Notes: generated from the sequence alone by a model not told the origin. 64,000 bases of DNA from Flavobacterium sp. MC2016-06 (GCF_009711165.2 NZ_WMID02000017.1:62001-126000), one strand, 5' to 3'; positions 17,450 to 28,000 are shown, counted from the first letter of the stretch. Program-made: numbers and translations.

Positions 17450-20400
17450 TTATTTTGCTTCTCGATTAAACTTTTCCAGCATTAAATACAAAATCGGCAA
17501 AACAATCAAGGTTAATAAAGTCGCCGAGAATAAACCGCCAATTACCACCGTTGCCAAAGGCTTCTGTACTTCTGCTCCGCCGCTTGTAGACAATGCCATT
17601 GGCAAGAATCCTAAAGACGCAACGGCGGCCGTCATTAAAACGGGACGTAATCTGGTTTTGGTTCCAATTAAAACTCTTTGCAGCGGATCTGTAATTCCTT
17701 CTAATTTTAATTGATTGAAATACGAAATCAAAACAATTCCGTTTAAAACTGCAATTCCAAACAAAGCAATAAAACCAATTCCTGCCGAAATACTAAAAGG
17801 CATTCCACGCATCCATAGCGCAAATACACCACCAATTGCCGAAAGCGGAATTGCAGTAAATATCAAAGCCGCTTGTTTGAAACTATTAAAAGTGACATAC
17901 AAAAGCACTAAAATTAACCCCAAAGCAATTGGCAATGCTACCGAAAGTCTTTTGGTAGCTTCAACCAGATTTTCAAATTGTCCGCCGTATGTAACATAAT
18001 AACCTGTTGGAAGTTTAAAATCCTTATCCAATTTTTGCTGAATTTCTTCTACAAGACTTTTTATATCACGACCACGTGCATTTAAACCAATCGTAATACG
18101 GCGTTTTCCGTCTTCGCGACTTACTTGCACCGGACCTTGCTCATACTCTACTGTTGCCACTTGCGAAAGCGGTACCTGCTGTCCGTTTGGGAGCGGAATA
18201 AACAAATTACTTATATCCGTTATATCCGTACGATTGTCTTGATTCATTCTTACAACTACATCAAATCGTTTGCTTTGCTCGTAAATTTTTCCTGCACTTA
18301 CTCCCGCAAAAGACGAACGAATAATTTGGTTGATATCAGAAATATTCAAACCATACAAGGCAATTTTATTGTAATCGTATTTAATGGTGATTTGCGGAAG
18401 TCCTGTTACTTTATCGGCTTTTAAATCTCCGATTCCATCAATATTTTTAATTTTCGAAATCAGCTCTTTTGCTTTAGCATCTAAAATTTCTAAATCATCA
18501 CCAAAAATTTTAATTGCAATATCAGATCGGCTTCCCGTCATTAATTCGTTAAAACGCATTTGTATAGGCTGCGAAATCTCGATATTGACTCCGGGAATAA
18601 TTTCCATTTCTTCTTTCATCGCATTGGCCAAATCTTCCCAATTGCGGTATTTGCCACTCCAATCTTTTTTATCTTTTAATACAATAATCAAATCGCCGCT
18701 TTCTATCGGCATCGGATCAGTGGGAATTTCACCACTTCCGATTTTAGTGACAATGGTTTTTATTTCTGGAAATTTATCTTTTAATATTTTCTCAAATTTT
18801 GTAGTCGTTTCAACCATCTGCGTAAGCGAACTTCCTGTCATAATACTGGCATTAATCGCTAAATCTCCTTCTTCGATAGTCGGAATAAATTCGCCTCCCA
18901 TTTGTTGGAAAATAAAAATGCTCAATGCAAATAATCCTAAAGCAATTCCTAAAACTATTTTCTTAAATGCCAATGCTTTCGTTAAAAAAGGGCGGTATTT
19001 ATTTTCAAGCCAGGCAATCATTCTATCGCTGAAATTTTCTTTGTGTTGTGTTTTCTTTGATAAGAAAAGGGCACTCATCATTGGGACATAAGTAAGCGAA
19101 AGAATAAATGCACCAATTATGGCAAAACCAACTGTCATTGCCATTGGTTTAAACATTTTTCCTTCGGTGCCGATTAGAGCTAAAATTGGTAAGTAAACAA
19201 TTAGAATAATGATTTCACCAAAAGCAGCGCTGTTTCTAATTTTTGAAGCCGAATTGTAAACTTCAACATCCATTTCTTGCTGCGATAACTCTTTTTTACT
19301 TTTAAGCTGCTGCAAATGGTGCATCGTGGCTTCGACAATAATAACGGCGCCATCTATAATGATTCCGAAATCTATTGCGCCTAAACTCATTAAATTACCG
19401 CTTACGCCAAATGCATTCATCAGAATTACGGCAAAAAGCATAGCTAACGGAATTACTGAGGCTACAATTAATCCGGCACGAAGATTTCCTAGAAATAATA
19501 TCAATACAAAAATGACAATCAGCGCACCTTCTAATAAGTTTTTAGTAATGGTTCCTACTGCATTGTCTACCAGTTTTCCACGATCGATAAAAGCTTCGGC
19601 AACTACGCCTTCGGGAAGACTTTTATTAATTTGAACCATTCTTTCGTGAATACGATTAACGACTGCGCTCGAGTTTTCGCCTTTTAGCATTAAAACTAAT
19701 CCTGAAACAATTTCGCCTTTTCCGTCTTTTGTAGAGGCGCCGTAACGCAACGCAACACCTTCTCGAACTTCAGCAACATCGCGAACTAAAACAGGCGAAC
19801 CATTTCGGTTTTTAACAACTACATTTCCAAGATCTTTTACTCCTTTTGCCATTCCGACACCGCGAATAAAATACGCGTACTGATCTTTTTCGATATAAGC
19901 GCCACCTGTATTTTGATTGTTTTTTTCTAAGGCTTCAAAGATTTCTGTAATCGTAACGCCAAGACTATTTAGTGTATTTGGATTTACGGCAATTTCGTAT
20001 TGTTTTAATTTTCCGCCCCAAGTACTTACTTCTGCAACACCTTTTAAGCCTTGCAGCTGCGGAATAATGATCCAATCTTGGATGCTTCTTAGTTTTACGG
20101 CATCATATTGTTTTTCGTAGCCTTTTTTGGCGTAAACATCGTATTGGTAAATTTCTCCTAAACCTGTGGTAATAGGTGCCAATTCTGGAGAACCTGCATA
20201 TGCTGGAATGTTTTCTTCTGCTTGTTTTAAGCGCTGAAATATTTGTTCTCTTGCCCAATAAATATCAACATCATCCTGAAAAACAACTGTTACAACCGAT
20301 AATCCGAAGCGTGAAATGCTTCGAAGTTCTATAACATTAGGAACTGTTTTTACAGCTTGTTCTAATGGATAGGTTATTAACTGTTCTACTTCTTGACTCG

Positions 20401-20569
20401 CCAAAGTTGGCGCGGTAGTGATAATCTGTACTTGATTGTTGGTAACATCTGGCAGTGCATCAAGTGGTAATTCTTTAAGCGAATAACTTCCGAAGGCAAT
20501 TAACACCAATGTAAACAGTAGTATAAAGAACTTATTCTTTATACTAAATTGTATAATTTTATCTAACAT
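17450..20569 (-). CDS. CusA/CzcA-family heavy-metal efflux RND pump
   Basis: The 1039-residue protein matches the usual size of HME-RND pumps. It begins MLDKIIQFSIKNKFFILLF, the first membrane helix, followed by a large periplasmic loop. The TM4 signature GAIDFGIIIDGAVIIVEA carries the acidic residues that relay protons in metal-type RND proteins. The second half repeats the fold, with a second periplasmic loop and a final helix bundle (GIGFIALFGIAVLNGIVLI). It captures divalent metal such as Zn, Co, Cd or Cu from the periplasm. Which metal cannot be fixed from the sequence, but the linked ATPase suggests Zn or Cd. No metal-responsive regulator is visible nearby. Confidence 0.95.
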   Translation of the reverse strand: MLDKIIQFSIKNKFFILLFTLVLIAFGSYSLKELPLDALPDVTNNQVQIITTAPTLASQEVEQLITYPLEQAVKTVPNVIELRSISRFGLSVVTVVFQDDVDIYWAREQIFQRLKQAEENIPAYAGSPELAPITTGLGEIYQYDVYAKKGYEKQYDAVKLRSIQDWIIIPQLQGLKGVAEVSTWGGKLKQYEIAVNPNTLNSLGVTITEIFEALEKNNQNTGGAYIEKDQYAYFIRGVGMAKGVKDLGNVVVKNRNGSPVLVRDVAEVREGVALRYGASTKDGKGEIVSGLVLMLKGENSSAVVNRIHERMVQINKSLPEGVVAEAFIDRGKLVDNAVGTITKNLLEGALIVIFVLILFLGNLRAGLIVASVIPLAMLFAVILMNAFGVSGNLMSLGAIDFGIIIDGAVIIVEATMHHLQQLKSKKELSQQEMDVEVYNSASKIRNSAAFGEIIILIVYLPILALIGTEGKMFKPMAMTVGFAIIGAFILSLTYVPMMSALFLSKKTQHKENFSDRMIAWLENKYRPFLTKALAFKKIVLGIALGLFALSIFIFQQMGGEFIPTIEEGDLAINASIMTGSSLTQMVETTTKFEKILKDKFPEIKTIVTKIGSGEIPTDPMPIESGDLIIVLKDKKDWSGKYRNWEDLANAMKEEMEIIPGVNIEISQPIQMRFNELMTGSRSDIAIKIFGDDLEILDAKAKELISKIKNIDGIGDLKADKVTGLPQITIKYDYNKIALYGLNISDINQIIRSSFAGVSAGKIYEQSKRFDVVVRMNQDNRTDITDISNLFIPLPNGQQVPLSQVATVEYEQGPVQVSREDGKRRITIGLNARGRDIKSLVEEIQQKLDKDFKLPTGYYVTYGGQFENLVEATKRLSVALPIALGLILVLLYVTFNSFKQAALIFTAIPLSAIGGVFALWMRGMPFSISAGIGFIALFGIAVLNGIVLISYFNQLKLEGITDPLQRVLIGTKTRLRPVLMTAAVASLGFLPMALSTSGGAEVQKPLATVVIGGLFSATLLTLIVLPILYLMLEKFNREAK

Positions 20570-20666
20570 TTTGAGATATAATGAAATGAGAAATAAGACA
20601 ATTTCTTGTCTGTCTAAATTTGTGGAAAGTCCACAACTCTCTAACCCAAATATTATTTGGGCATCA

Positions 20667-20987
20667 TTATGCTATCTGTGGCGGCTGCCAGATACTTCCG
20701 TAGAAATTGGAAATAAAAACTGACTTGTAATCGGGCACTGCAACCGAAATTGCATTGTAAACTATTGGAAAATTGTAACTAATTGAAGATTGATAACTCA
20801 AAATCTGTGCTCCGCAGCAGTTGCAGGCGCAGAAAGGAGAACATAAATCATTGTCTTTATCGTGTGAATGTGATTCTGAAGAAAACTGGGCAGTTTGGTG
20901 TACAATACTATTTACTTCCATATCTGCGCAGGGCATATTTGAAAGTGCTATTAAATAAATTGATAATATGATTGTTATCCATTTCAC
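20667..20987 (-). CDS. Small secreted Cys/His-rich protein (DUF6660-like)
   Basis: The 106-residue protein has an N-terminal signal (MKWITIILSIYLIALS). A central metal-ligand cluster follows: SHSHDKDNDLC and then CSPFCACNCCG (six Cys within about 15 residues). The C-terminal part is non-polar and ends in WQPP. The order of motifs fits the DUF6660 family found beside metal efflux genes in Bacteroidota. It is the first gene of the efflux locus, about 100 nt before the pump gene, so it likely binds or senses the exported metal in the periplasm. That role is inferred from position and motif only. Confidence 0.7.
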   Translation of the reverse strand: MKWITIILSIYLIALSNMPCADMEVNSIVHQTAQFSSESHSHDKDNDLCSPFCACNCCGAQILSYQSSISYNFPIVYNAISVAVPDYKSVFISNFYGSIWQPPQIA

Positions 20988-21358
20988 AAGTACAAAAATA
21001 GATTTTAATTTTTTAGAAAATAATCTTTAACGTTTTTTTATTTAACTATTAGCCACTCGTGAAATATTTTTTGCAAAAAAAATTATTTCAATAATAACAA
21101 AATAATTCATAACCATTTTCCTATATTGTTTTTCGTAAATATTTCATTATAAATAAATTATATAAAATATTTTTTTACTTAAAAGAAATTTTATTTAACT
21201 TTAACAATAATTAACATATATTTTAAATTTAATAATTTGTAGGAATTAAACTAATAAAAAATATATTTACAAAAAGAACTTACGTAAATATAGCAGGAAT
21301 ACCTTAATATATTTTTTTACACAGGTTCTATTAACTAACATTATAAATCCTAAAGTCA
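20988..21358. other. AT-rich divergent intergenic region
   Basis: This 371-nt gap separates the efflux locus (minus strand) from the OMP genes (plus strand). On the minus strand CAAAAATA at 20993-21000 reads TATTTTTG, a -7 box ending only 5 nt before the DUF6660-like start codon. On the plus strand TTTG at 21236-21239 and TATATTTA at 21262-21269 (22-nt spacing) form a possible promoter with one mismatch. I see no gene, repeat or RNA structure. Confidence 0.5.
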
Positions 21359-22480
21359 ATGAAATGTAATAATTTAATATTCGCCACTTTATTATTTTTT
21401 AGTTTACAAATGTTCGGCCAAGTCTATACTGATAAAGTAGTAGGAGAAAAAAATGCCGAACTAAAAGATAGTTTAAAAGTTGCAGATTACCCTTATGCAC
21501 TGCCAATATGGGGTAAAAAAGTAGCTCAAAAAGGGTATAAACTTCCTTATTCTGCAGGACTTTCAGTAAATTATTTCTGGCAGGATTCAGACATCACAAT
21601 CAATGATTTACAAGTAGGTTTTAACAACGCTCCGATGTATAATTTGGATGAGATTGTACGATTTGATAAATCTTCTGTTGAAGCTAGTTCGGTTACGATT
21701 AGACCTGATATTTGGCTGCTTCCTTTTTTAAATATTTATGGAATTTTTGGTAAAGCCAGCACTGCTACTAAAATTAATGCTGGTATTTGGATTCCCGATG
21801 CTGACAATAACTGGTCGCAAGTGGCAAGTTTTAGCACAAAAGCTAATTTTAATGCTACAACTTTTGGACTTGGTATGACGCCTACTATTGGTATTGGCGG
21901 AGGCTGGCTGGCTCTTGATATGAATATGGCCTGGACAGATATCAGCTCTCTAGACAAACCTGCTTTTTCGTATATTTTTGGTCCTCGATTGGGTAAAACT
22001 TTCAAGCTGAATAAAGCTGAAAAAAATATAGCAGTCTGGGTTGGTGCTTTTAGGGTACATATTTCTGGAGATACTAATGGTAATCTGCCTTTGTCTAACT
22101 TTATAGATCTAGATGGTGTACAAACTAAAGTGGATAACGGACTTGCTAAAGTTGATGAAAACCAAACTAAAGTAGATACATGGTGGGATGGTTTGACACC
22201 TTCTCAACAAAAAAATCCTGCAAATGTAGCAAAGCATAATACTGCCAATCGTGCGCTTGAAGGTGCAGGAACTTTTTTATCTACACTAGATGGAGCGCTT
22301 AGTACGGCAGATTCTTCAACTGTGCAATATTCACTGCAAAAAGCACCAAAAGACATGTGGAATTTCATTGTAGGAACTCAATATCAATACAATAAACACA
22401 TTATGTTTAGATTAGAAGCTGGCTTTTTAGGAAGTCGTACGCAAGCGTTATGTGGTCTTCAATATCGTTTTGGACTTTAA
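21359..22480 (+). CDS. Predicted outer-membrane beta-barrel protein, function unknown
   Basis: The 373-residue protein has a Sec signal ending near FGQ (MKCNNLIFATLLFFSLQMFGQ). Alternating amphipathic strands are visible (PYSAGLSVNYFW, SSVTIRPDIWLLPFLNIYGIF, GLGMTPTIGIGGGWLALDMN) and the C-terminus ends in a strand (ALCGLQYRFGL), as in outer-membrane barrels. A helical insertion with a repeated pattern (VQTKVDNGLAKVDENQTKVD) occupies about residues 255-320. The next gene begins 10 nt after the stop and is also a barrel protein, so they form a two-gene operon. I do not recognise a specific family. Confidence 0.7.
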   Translation: MKCNNLIFATLLFFSLQMFGQVYTDKVVGEKNAELKDSLKVADYPYALPIWGKKVAQKGYKLPYSAGLSVNYFWQDSDITINDLQVGFNNAPMYNLDEIVRFDKSSVEASSVTIRPDIWLLPFLNIYGIFGKASTATKINAGIWIPDADNNWSQVASFSTKANFNATTFGLGMTPTIGIGGGWLALDMNMAWTDISSLDKPAFSYIFGPRLGKTFKLNKAEKNIAVWVGAFRVHISGDTNGNLPLSNFIDLDGVQTKVDNGLAKVDENQTKVDTWWDGLTPSQQKNPANVAKHNTANRALEGAGTFLSTLDGALSTADSSTVQYSLQKAPKDMWNFIVGTQYQYNKHIMFRLEAGFLGSRTQALCGLQYRFGL

Positions 22481-22490
22481 TATAAAATAT

Positions 22491-23255
22491 ATGAAAAAGA
22501 CTTTATTGGTACTTTTAATGCTTTTCTGCATCGTTCCCGTACAATCTCAGGTTTTAATTTCTTTGATTTTTGGAGATAAACTTAATTCTCCATTTCTGGA
22601 ATTTGGATTAGAAGGCGGTGCTAATTTTTCGAGTATTTCTAATCAGGAATCTTCGGGAACTAATGTGGGTTTTAATCTTGGTTTTTATTTTGATATTAGA
22701 TCAAAACAAAATCCTGCTTGGATGATTAATACTGGCGTTATTGTAAAATCTCCTATGGGAGCGCATCATATTCCTGTTTATTCTTTAAATGATGAAGGTT
22801 TAGACCAAACCTTTGCTGGAGGAACTGTAGACCGAGAAATACGTTATTTTAATGTTCCTATTTTAATTAAATATCAGTTTAAAAATAATATTTATGTAAA
22901 AGCTGGACCTCAGTTTGGTTTATTGGCTACGGCTTTTGATAAATTTTCGAAAGACATTGACAAAGACGATGTTGTTTATAAAAAAACAATTAGAGATCAG
23001 ATTCATGTTATTGATGCTGGAGTTGCTGCAGGCATAGGATATCATTTGAATGTTGGAAACGGACTAAACATTACATTGCAATATTATTATGGTTTAGTGC
23101 CTTTACTAAAAGGTGATGACAGCCCTACGCAATACAATAGATCTCTTTATTTAACTGCAGGAATACCTATTGGAAGAGGAAAAGCAGCACAAAAAAAAGC
23201 AGCGAAAGAAGAAGAATTAAATAAAATTCCACTTCCTGAGGATGGAAAATCTTAG
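22491..23255 (+). CDS. Outer-membrane beta-barrel protein (PorT/OMP_b-brl_2-like)
   Basis: The protein has 254 residues from the ATG at 22491, which gives a signal peptide (MKKTLLVLLMLFCIVPVQSQ). An earlier in-frame start would overlap the upstream gene. LEGGANFSSISNQ followed by strands such as GFNLGFYFDIRS, YFNVPILIKYQF and IYVKAGPQFGLL is the pattern of the small Bacteroidota barrel family typified by PorT. The C-terminal tail is highly charged (AAQKKAAKEEELNK). It is cotranscribed with the preceding barrel gene. Confidence 0.78.
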   Translation: MKKTLLVLLMLFCIVPVQSQVLISLIFGDKLNSPFLEFGLEGGANFSSISNQESSGTNVGFNLGFYFDIRSKQNPAWMINTGVIVKSPMGAHHIPVYSLNDEGLDQTFAGGTVDREIRYFNVPILIKYQFKNNIYVKAGPQFGLLATAFDKFSKDIDKDDVVYKKTIRDQIHVIDAGVAAGIGYHLNVGNGLNITLQYYYGLVPLLKGDDSPTQYNRSLYLTAGIPIGRGKAAQKKAAKEEELNKIPLPEDGKS

Positions 23256-23275
23256 TTTTTTGATGGAGAGAAGTG

Positions 23276-23872
23276 CTATAACTCTTCCGTTTTATTGATT
23301 TTGAGAATAAACTCGAGCATTTCCTCCATATTTAGAATAAAATCTGGCGTGGTGTTTAAAATAGCATTATTGGGCATAAAAGGCATTTCTGCAGAAAGCG
23401 GATTCTGAACTACGATTGTACCTCCAGAAGCCTGAATTGCTTTTAAGCCTAAAGTTCCATCTGTATTAGAACCCGACAATAAAATTCCGACCAAAGAACT
23501 TCCGTAGATTTCTGCCGCCGATTCAAAAGAAACATCTATACTAGGTCTGCTGTAATTTACTTTTTCGGAAGTGTCTAAAGAAAGGGTTTCGTCTTTTTCA
23601 AATAACAAATGATAATTAGACGGCGCAACATAAATAAAACCTGGTAGAAGAGGTACTTTATCTTCAACAGGTTTTACTTGTAGTTTTGATCTTATACTGA
23701 GAAGATCTTCTAAAGTCTGCTCGTCTGAGCTTTTTCTGTGCACTATAATTACAATTGCAAAAGAATTTGCTTCATATATCTCTGGCAATAGCTGCAATAA
23801 AGCAGAAAGGCTTCCTGCCGAACCACCAATTATAACAACTTTACAGTCTGAAATTATTTTATTTTTCTCCAT
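23276..23872 (-). CDS. CheB-type methylesterase domain protein (no receiver domain)
   Basis: The 198-residue protein contains only the CheB catalytic domain. The nucleophile motif GGSAGSLSAL lies near residue 17, the His in VIIVHRKSS near 45, and the Asp in GSNTDGTLGLKAI near 140. Family enzymes remove methyl esters from, or deamidate, glutamates of chemoreceptors. No chemoreceptor or CheA gene is present here, so the target may be a kinase of the same cluster. The gene overlaps the end of cheR by 19 nt and is last in the cluster, which implies translational coupling. Confidence 0.9.
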   Translation of the reverse strand: MEKNKIISDCKVVIIGGSAGSLSALLQLLPEIYEANSFAIVIIVHRKSSDEQTLEDLLSIRSKLQVKPVEDKVPLLPGFIYVAPSNYHLLFEKDETLSLDTSEKVNYSRPSIDVSFESAAEIYGSSLVGILLSGSNTDGTLGLKAIQASGGTIVVQNPLSAEMPFMPNNAILNTTPDFILNMEEMLEFILKINKTEEL

Positions 23873-24663
23873 ATTTTCTCTTTATCAAACTGTTTGTATT
23901 TGCTTTGAGATATAGAATATTTTATAGTCTCTTTTGTTCCTAATGCTAAAAATCCTAAAATAGCCAAACTGTCATCAAATAAATTGATTACTCGCTTTTG
24001 CAGATTATTATCAAAATAGATTAAAACATTACGGCATAAAATCAAATCAAATTCGTTAAATGAAGTGTCTGAAACTAAATTATGCTGTGAAAAAACCATT
24101 TTTTCGGCCAAATCTTCATTAAATTTTGCAAAACCATAATTGGCAATATAATAATTTGAAAAGTCTTCCTGCCCGCCAGAATCACGATAATTATCGGCAT
24201 AATCTTTTATCATCCGCAGCGGAAAAATTCCATTTTTTGCCGTTTCTAAAACTACAGAATTGATATCTGTACCATAAATTAAGGCTTTGTGCAATAATCC
24301 AGCTTCTTTTAATAAAATAGCCATAGAATATACTTCTTCGCCCGTAGAGCAACCTGCGTGCCATATACGAATGAAGGGTTTTGTGCCTAATAATGGTAAA
24401 ATATCTTTTCTAAGAACGGTGTAAAAAGAAGGATCTCGAAACATCTCGGTCACATTGACTGTGATTTCGTCAATCATTCTTTTATAATATTCTGGATCTG
24501 TTCTAACTCTTGAAAGAAATTCATGAAAATGGGTAAAACCGTCTAAATTAAAAACTCTATTTACGCGTCTTTTTAATGAAGCTCTAGAATAATTTCCAAA
24601 GTCAAAGCCGTAATATTCGTAAACATCATTTATAAGAGTCTCTAATTCAATATCTTCAATCAT
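23854..24663 (-). CDS. CheR-type protein-glutamate O-methyltransferase
   Basis: The 269-residue protein has the CheR N-terminal helical domain (GFDFGNYSRASLKRRVNRV, approximately 17-40). The methyltransferase fold follows: VTEMFRDPSFY, the SAM-binding WHAGCSTGEEVYSMA, and LILCRNVLIYF. It transfers methyl groups from S-adenosylmethionine to glutamate side chains. It lies between the stand-alone receiver gene and cheB, all on the minus strand and tightly spaced. Its partner in this cluster is presumably the CHASE3-GAF hybrid kinase, whose coiled coil after the GAF domain offers Glu and Gln residues. Confidence 0.92.
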   Translation of the reverse strand: MIEDIELETLINDVYEYYGFDFGNYSRASLKRRVNRVFNLDGFTHFHEFLSRVRTDPEYYKRMIDEITVNVTEMFRDPSFYTVLRKDILPLLGTKPFIRIWHAGCSTGEEVYSMAILLKEAGLLHKALIYGTDINSVVLETAKNGIFPLRMIKDYADNYRDSGGQEDFSNYYIANYGFAKFNEDLAEKMVFSQHNLVSDTSFNEFDLILCRNVLIYFDNNLQKRVINLFDDSLAILGFLALGTKETIKYSISQSKYKQFDKEKIWRKIK

Positions 24664-24670
24664 AATTCAT

Positions 24671-25036
24671 TTAAATTTCACGCAGCGTTTGAAGTAGTTT
24701 ATCAACATCTACTGGTTTAGAAATATAAGCATCTGCCCCAGCCTCTAAACATTTTTCTTTATCACCAGTCATTGCCTGCGCAGTTACTGCAATAACAAAT
24801 GTTGATTCTCTCGACGGAATTTCTTTTATTAATGGTATTGCATCATACCCGTCCATATCGGGCATCATCATATCTATTAAAACAGCATCTATGTGTACAT
24901 CTGTGCCTAATAATTTTAGTGCTTCTTCGGCACTTAAGCAAGACATACAGTCAAATGATTTAGCACGCAAAGTGTTTTCTAAAGCAAAAATATTCCTAGA
25001 ATCATCATCAATTATCAAAAGTCTTTTTTTATCCAT
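24671..25036 (-). CDS. Single-domain response regulator (REC only)
   Basis: The protein has 121 residues from the ATG at 25036; an alternative upstream start at 25066 would run into the kinase gene. It shows the acidic pocket (LLIIDDD), the phosphoacceptor Asp near residue 55 in AVLIDMMMPDMDGY, a Thr in AVTAQAMTGD and the Lys in SKPVDVDKLL. There is no output domain, so it acts through protein contacts. It lies 16 nt after the hybrid kinase stop and its sequence closely resembles the last receiver of that kinase, which suggests it arose by duplication. Confidence 0.92.
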   Translation of the reverse strand: MDKKRLLIIDDDSRNIFALENTLRAKSFDCMSCLSAEEALKLLGTDVHIDAVLIDMMMPDMDGYDAIPLIKEIPSRESTFVIAVTAQAMTGDKEKCLEAGADAYISKPVDVDKLLQTLREI

Positions 25037-25052
25037 AAATATTTCTTTAAAA

Positions 25053-28000
25053 TTAGATTTTGTCATAAAGCCAAACGCGCAATAATGACAATAACTGGTC
25101 TACATCTACTGGTTTTGTAATGTAATCTGAAGCACCAGCCTTAATACATTTTTCTCTATCACCTGTCATTGCTTTTGCAGTTACGGCAATTACTGCTAAG
25201 TTAAGAAATTTCGGATTAGTTCTTATTTTTTCAGCCGTTTCATAACCATCCATATTTGGCATCATCATGTCTAATAAAACAACGTCTGTATCTGTATTTT
25301 CGTCTAGAATTTTAATCGCTTCTTTTCCATCAAAAGCAGTAATAACATTCATTTTAAAAGCTTCTAAAGCTTTTGTTAATGAATAAATATTTCGAACATC
25401 ATCATCAACAATCAAAACTTTTTTGTCTAAAAGAATGTTGTTTAATGAATTGAGTTTTTTGTAGCTTTCTTTTTTAATGTCGCCTTCTTTTTTATCTTCA
25501 ACCAAATGAAGGAAAAGCGAAACCTCATCGAGCATTCTTTGATAAGAATGTGCTGTTTTTACAATAATAGAATCGGCGTATTTCTTGATTTTGAGCTCTT
25601 CTTTTACCGATAAACTTTTTCCTGTAAAAACAATTACGGGCAGATTTTCTAAACCTGGATTTTTCTTTACGCCGTCTAGAATTTCATAGGCTTGTTTGTC
25701 TGGAATTCCCATATCGAGAATCACACAGTCTACTTCTTCTTTGCCTAAAGCAGATAAACCTTGAGAAACATCGCTTTTTATCTCAGAGTTAATATTGTAG
25801 GTTTCTAAGAAATAAGCCAATGCTTTTGCGTGTTTCGGGTTATCCTCGATAATTAATACTTTTTGAGATTCTCTATTGATGATATGTTCTATACGTGTAA
25901 AGACTTCTGGAATCCTGTCAAAAGCAACAGGTTTGTCTAAGAAATCTACTGCTCCTTTTAAGAGACTTTCTTGTTTTAATTTATGCGAAGACATAATGTG
26001 CACAGAGATATGTTTCGTATGCGAATTATTTTTTAATTCTTCCAAAACTTCCCAGCCGCTTTTTATTGGAAGTTCAATATCCAATAAAATTCCGATTGGT
26101 TTATAGATTAAAGCAAAATTCAGTGCATAATCTCCCCTAACGGATACAATTCCTTTATATCCTTTTTTCTGAGTGAATGCCAAAAGTGATTTTGCAAAAT
26201 TAATATCGTCTTCTACAATCAAGATTACTTTATCACCTTCGGAAATTGAATTTCTGTCGTCTTCTATTTCCTGAGGAATAACTTCGCTTATGTATTTGCT
26301 TTTAATTTCTTTTGCTTCTACTTTTTCATCAATTGCTTCTGCATGAGGAATTTTATCTGATGCAACTTTATTAATGGCAAATCCTAAAACAGGAAGACAT
26401 AAAGTAAACGTACTTCCTTCTTTTACTTTACTATGCAGAATAATTTCTCCTCTTAGTAATTTGGCTAATTCCCTGCTTATTGATAATCCCAAACCTGTTC
26501 CGCCGTATTTACGTTTTGTAGAACCATCGGCTTGCTGGAAAGCTTCAAAAATAAGCGGTTGTTTTTCTAACGGAATTCCAATTCCGCTGTCTTTTACAAT
26601 AAAACAGATAATTTTATCATCGTCTGAGTCTACTTTTATTTCTAAACTTACGATTCCTTTATCTGTAAATTTAATAGCATTTGAAATCAGGTTTTTCAAG
26701 ATTTGCTCTAAACGCATTTTATCGGTTTTAATAACGATAGGTGCTTCTTTGGCAATAATTTCAAATTTTATACCCTTTTCTTTTGCTACAAGATTAAAGA
26801 GATTCCATAAATTATCTGTGATTTCTTTTGTCGAAACATCCAGAAACTCCAGATCCATTTTTCCAGCTTCGATTTTAGATAAATCCAGAATTTCGTCAAT
26901 TAATCCCAGTAAGCTGTTTCCTGAACTCTGAATCACTTTGGCAAACTCTATTTCCTCGTTATTCATCGTTTCATTATTGTTTTCAGACAATAATCGGCTT
27001 AAAAGCAAAATAGAATTTAAAGGTGTTCTTAATTCGTGCGACATATTGGCCAAAAACTCAGATTTATATCGCGTAGTTAATTCTAAAGCTTCCGATTTTT
27101 TCTGAATTTCAGTATTTTTTTCTTCTAATAAAACACTGCGTTCAGACAATTCTTCATTGGTTTGTTCTAATTCTTCCTGCTGTACACGCAATTCTTCTTC
27201 AGACGCTTGAAGTTTTTCTGTCTGCGCTTCTAATTCGGCATTTATAGCCTCCAATTCTGTATGCTGTTCTTGAAGTTCTTCAGACTGAGCTTTAGTTTCT
27301 TCTAACAATTCTAAAACACGTTTTCTATTTTGAGTTGATTTTACAGCAATTGCAATATTGTTTGCAACGAGATTTAAAAACTCTAATTGTAGTAATGAAA
27401 ATCCGTAAATACTAGCCAATTCTACCGCACCTTCAGCTTTAAAATCAATTAACGGAAGTGCTACAATATGTGTTGGTTTTATCTGTCCTAAAGCATAATT
27501 AATTTGAATATCATTTGGCGATAATGTTTTTAATTCTAACATTTTTCCAGATACAATAGCTTGTCCAATTAAACCCTCGCCTTTTTGAATTCGTTCGCGG
27601 TTTTTACTCGGAATATAGCTGTATCCGCCAGAAACTGCTAATTCTTCTCCGTCTAAAACATACAAAACTCCTGCGCTGCTGTTGGTATATTGGCACAAAA
27701 ATTCGATTACATCTTTACCTAATTTCTGAATCGATTTATCGCCTAACATTTTCTCATTTAAGCTGGCAACACCAGTCTGAAGCCATTGTTTTTGAGATAA
27801 TAATTCGAAAGAATCTTTAAGAGAATCTCTCATTTCATGCAATGATGAGCCCAAAGCGCCTAAAGTATCGGCTTTATTATCGTCAATTTCTACATCATAA
27901 TTTCCTTTAGAAATATTGCTGGCAATAGCACTGATTACCTCAATTCTATTGGCTGTTTCTATATCTTTGGCTTCTAATTCTCTTTGAAGGAATGTGCGTT

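Noticed and set aside
18384..19091. 235-codon open frame on the plus strand opposite the CzcA-type pump gene
   Set aside because: It lies entirely within the pump gene on the other strand, has a composition typical of antisense reading and no recognisable domain. It is a shadow of the real gene.
20645..20661. Small hairpin CCCAAAT/ATTTGGG between the DUF6660-like and pump genes
   Set aside because: The stem is only 7 bp, with no T-run. It could be an attenuator, but evidence is too weak.
26374..26931. 185-codon open frame opposite the hybrid kinase gene
   Set aside because: It overlaps the HisKA/HATPase coding region on the opposite strand and has no motif or start context.
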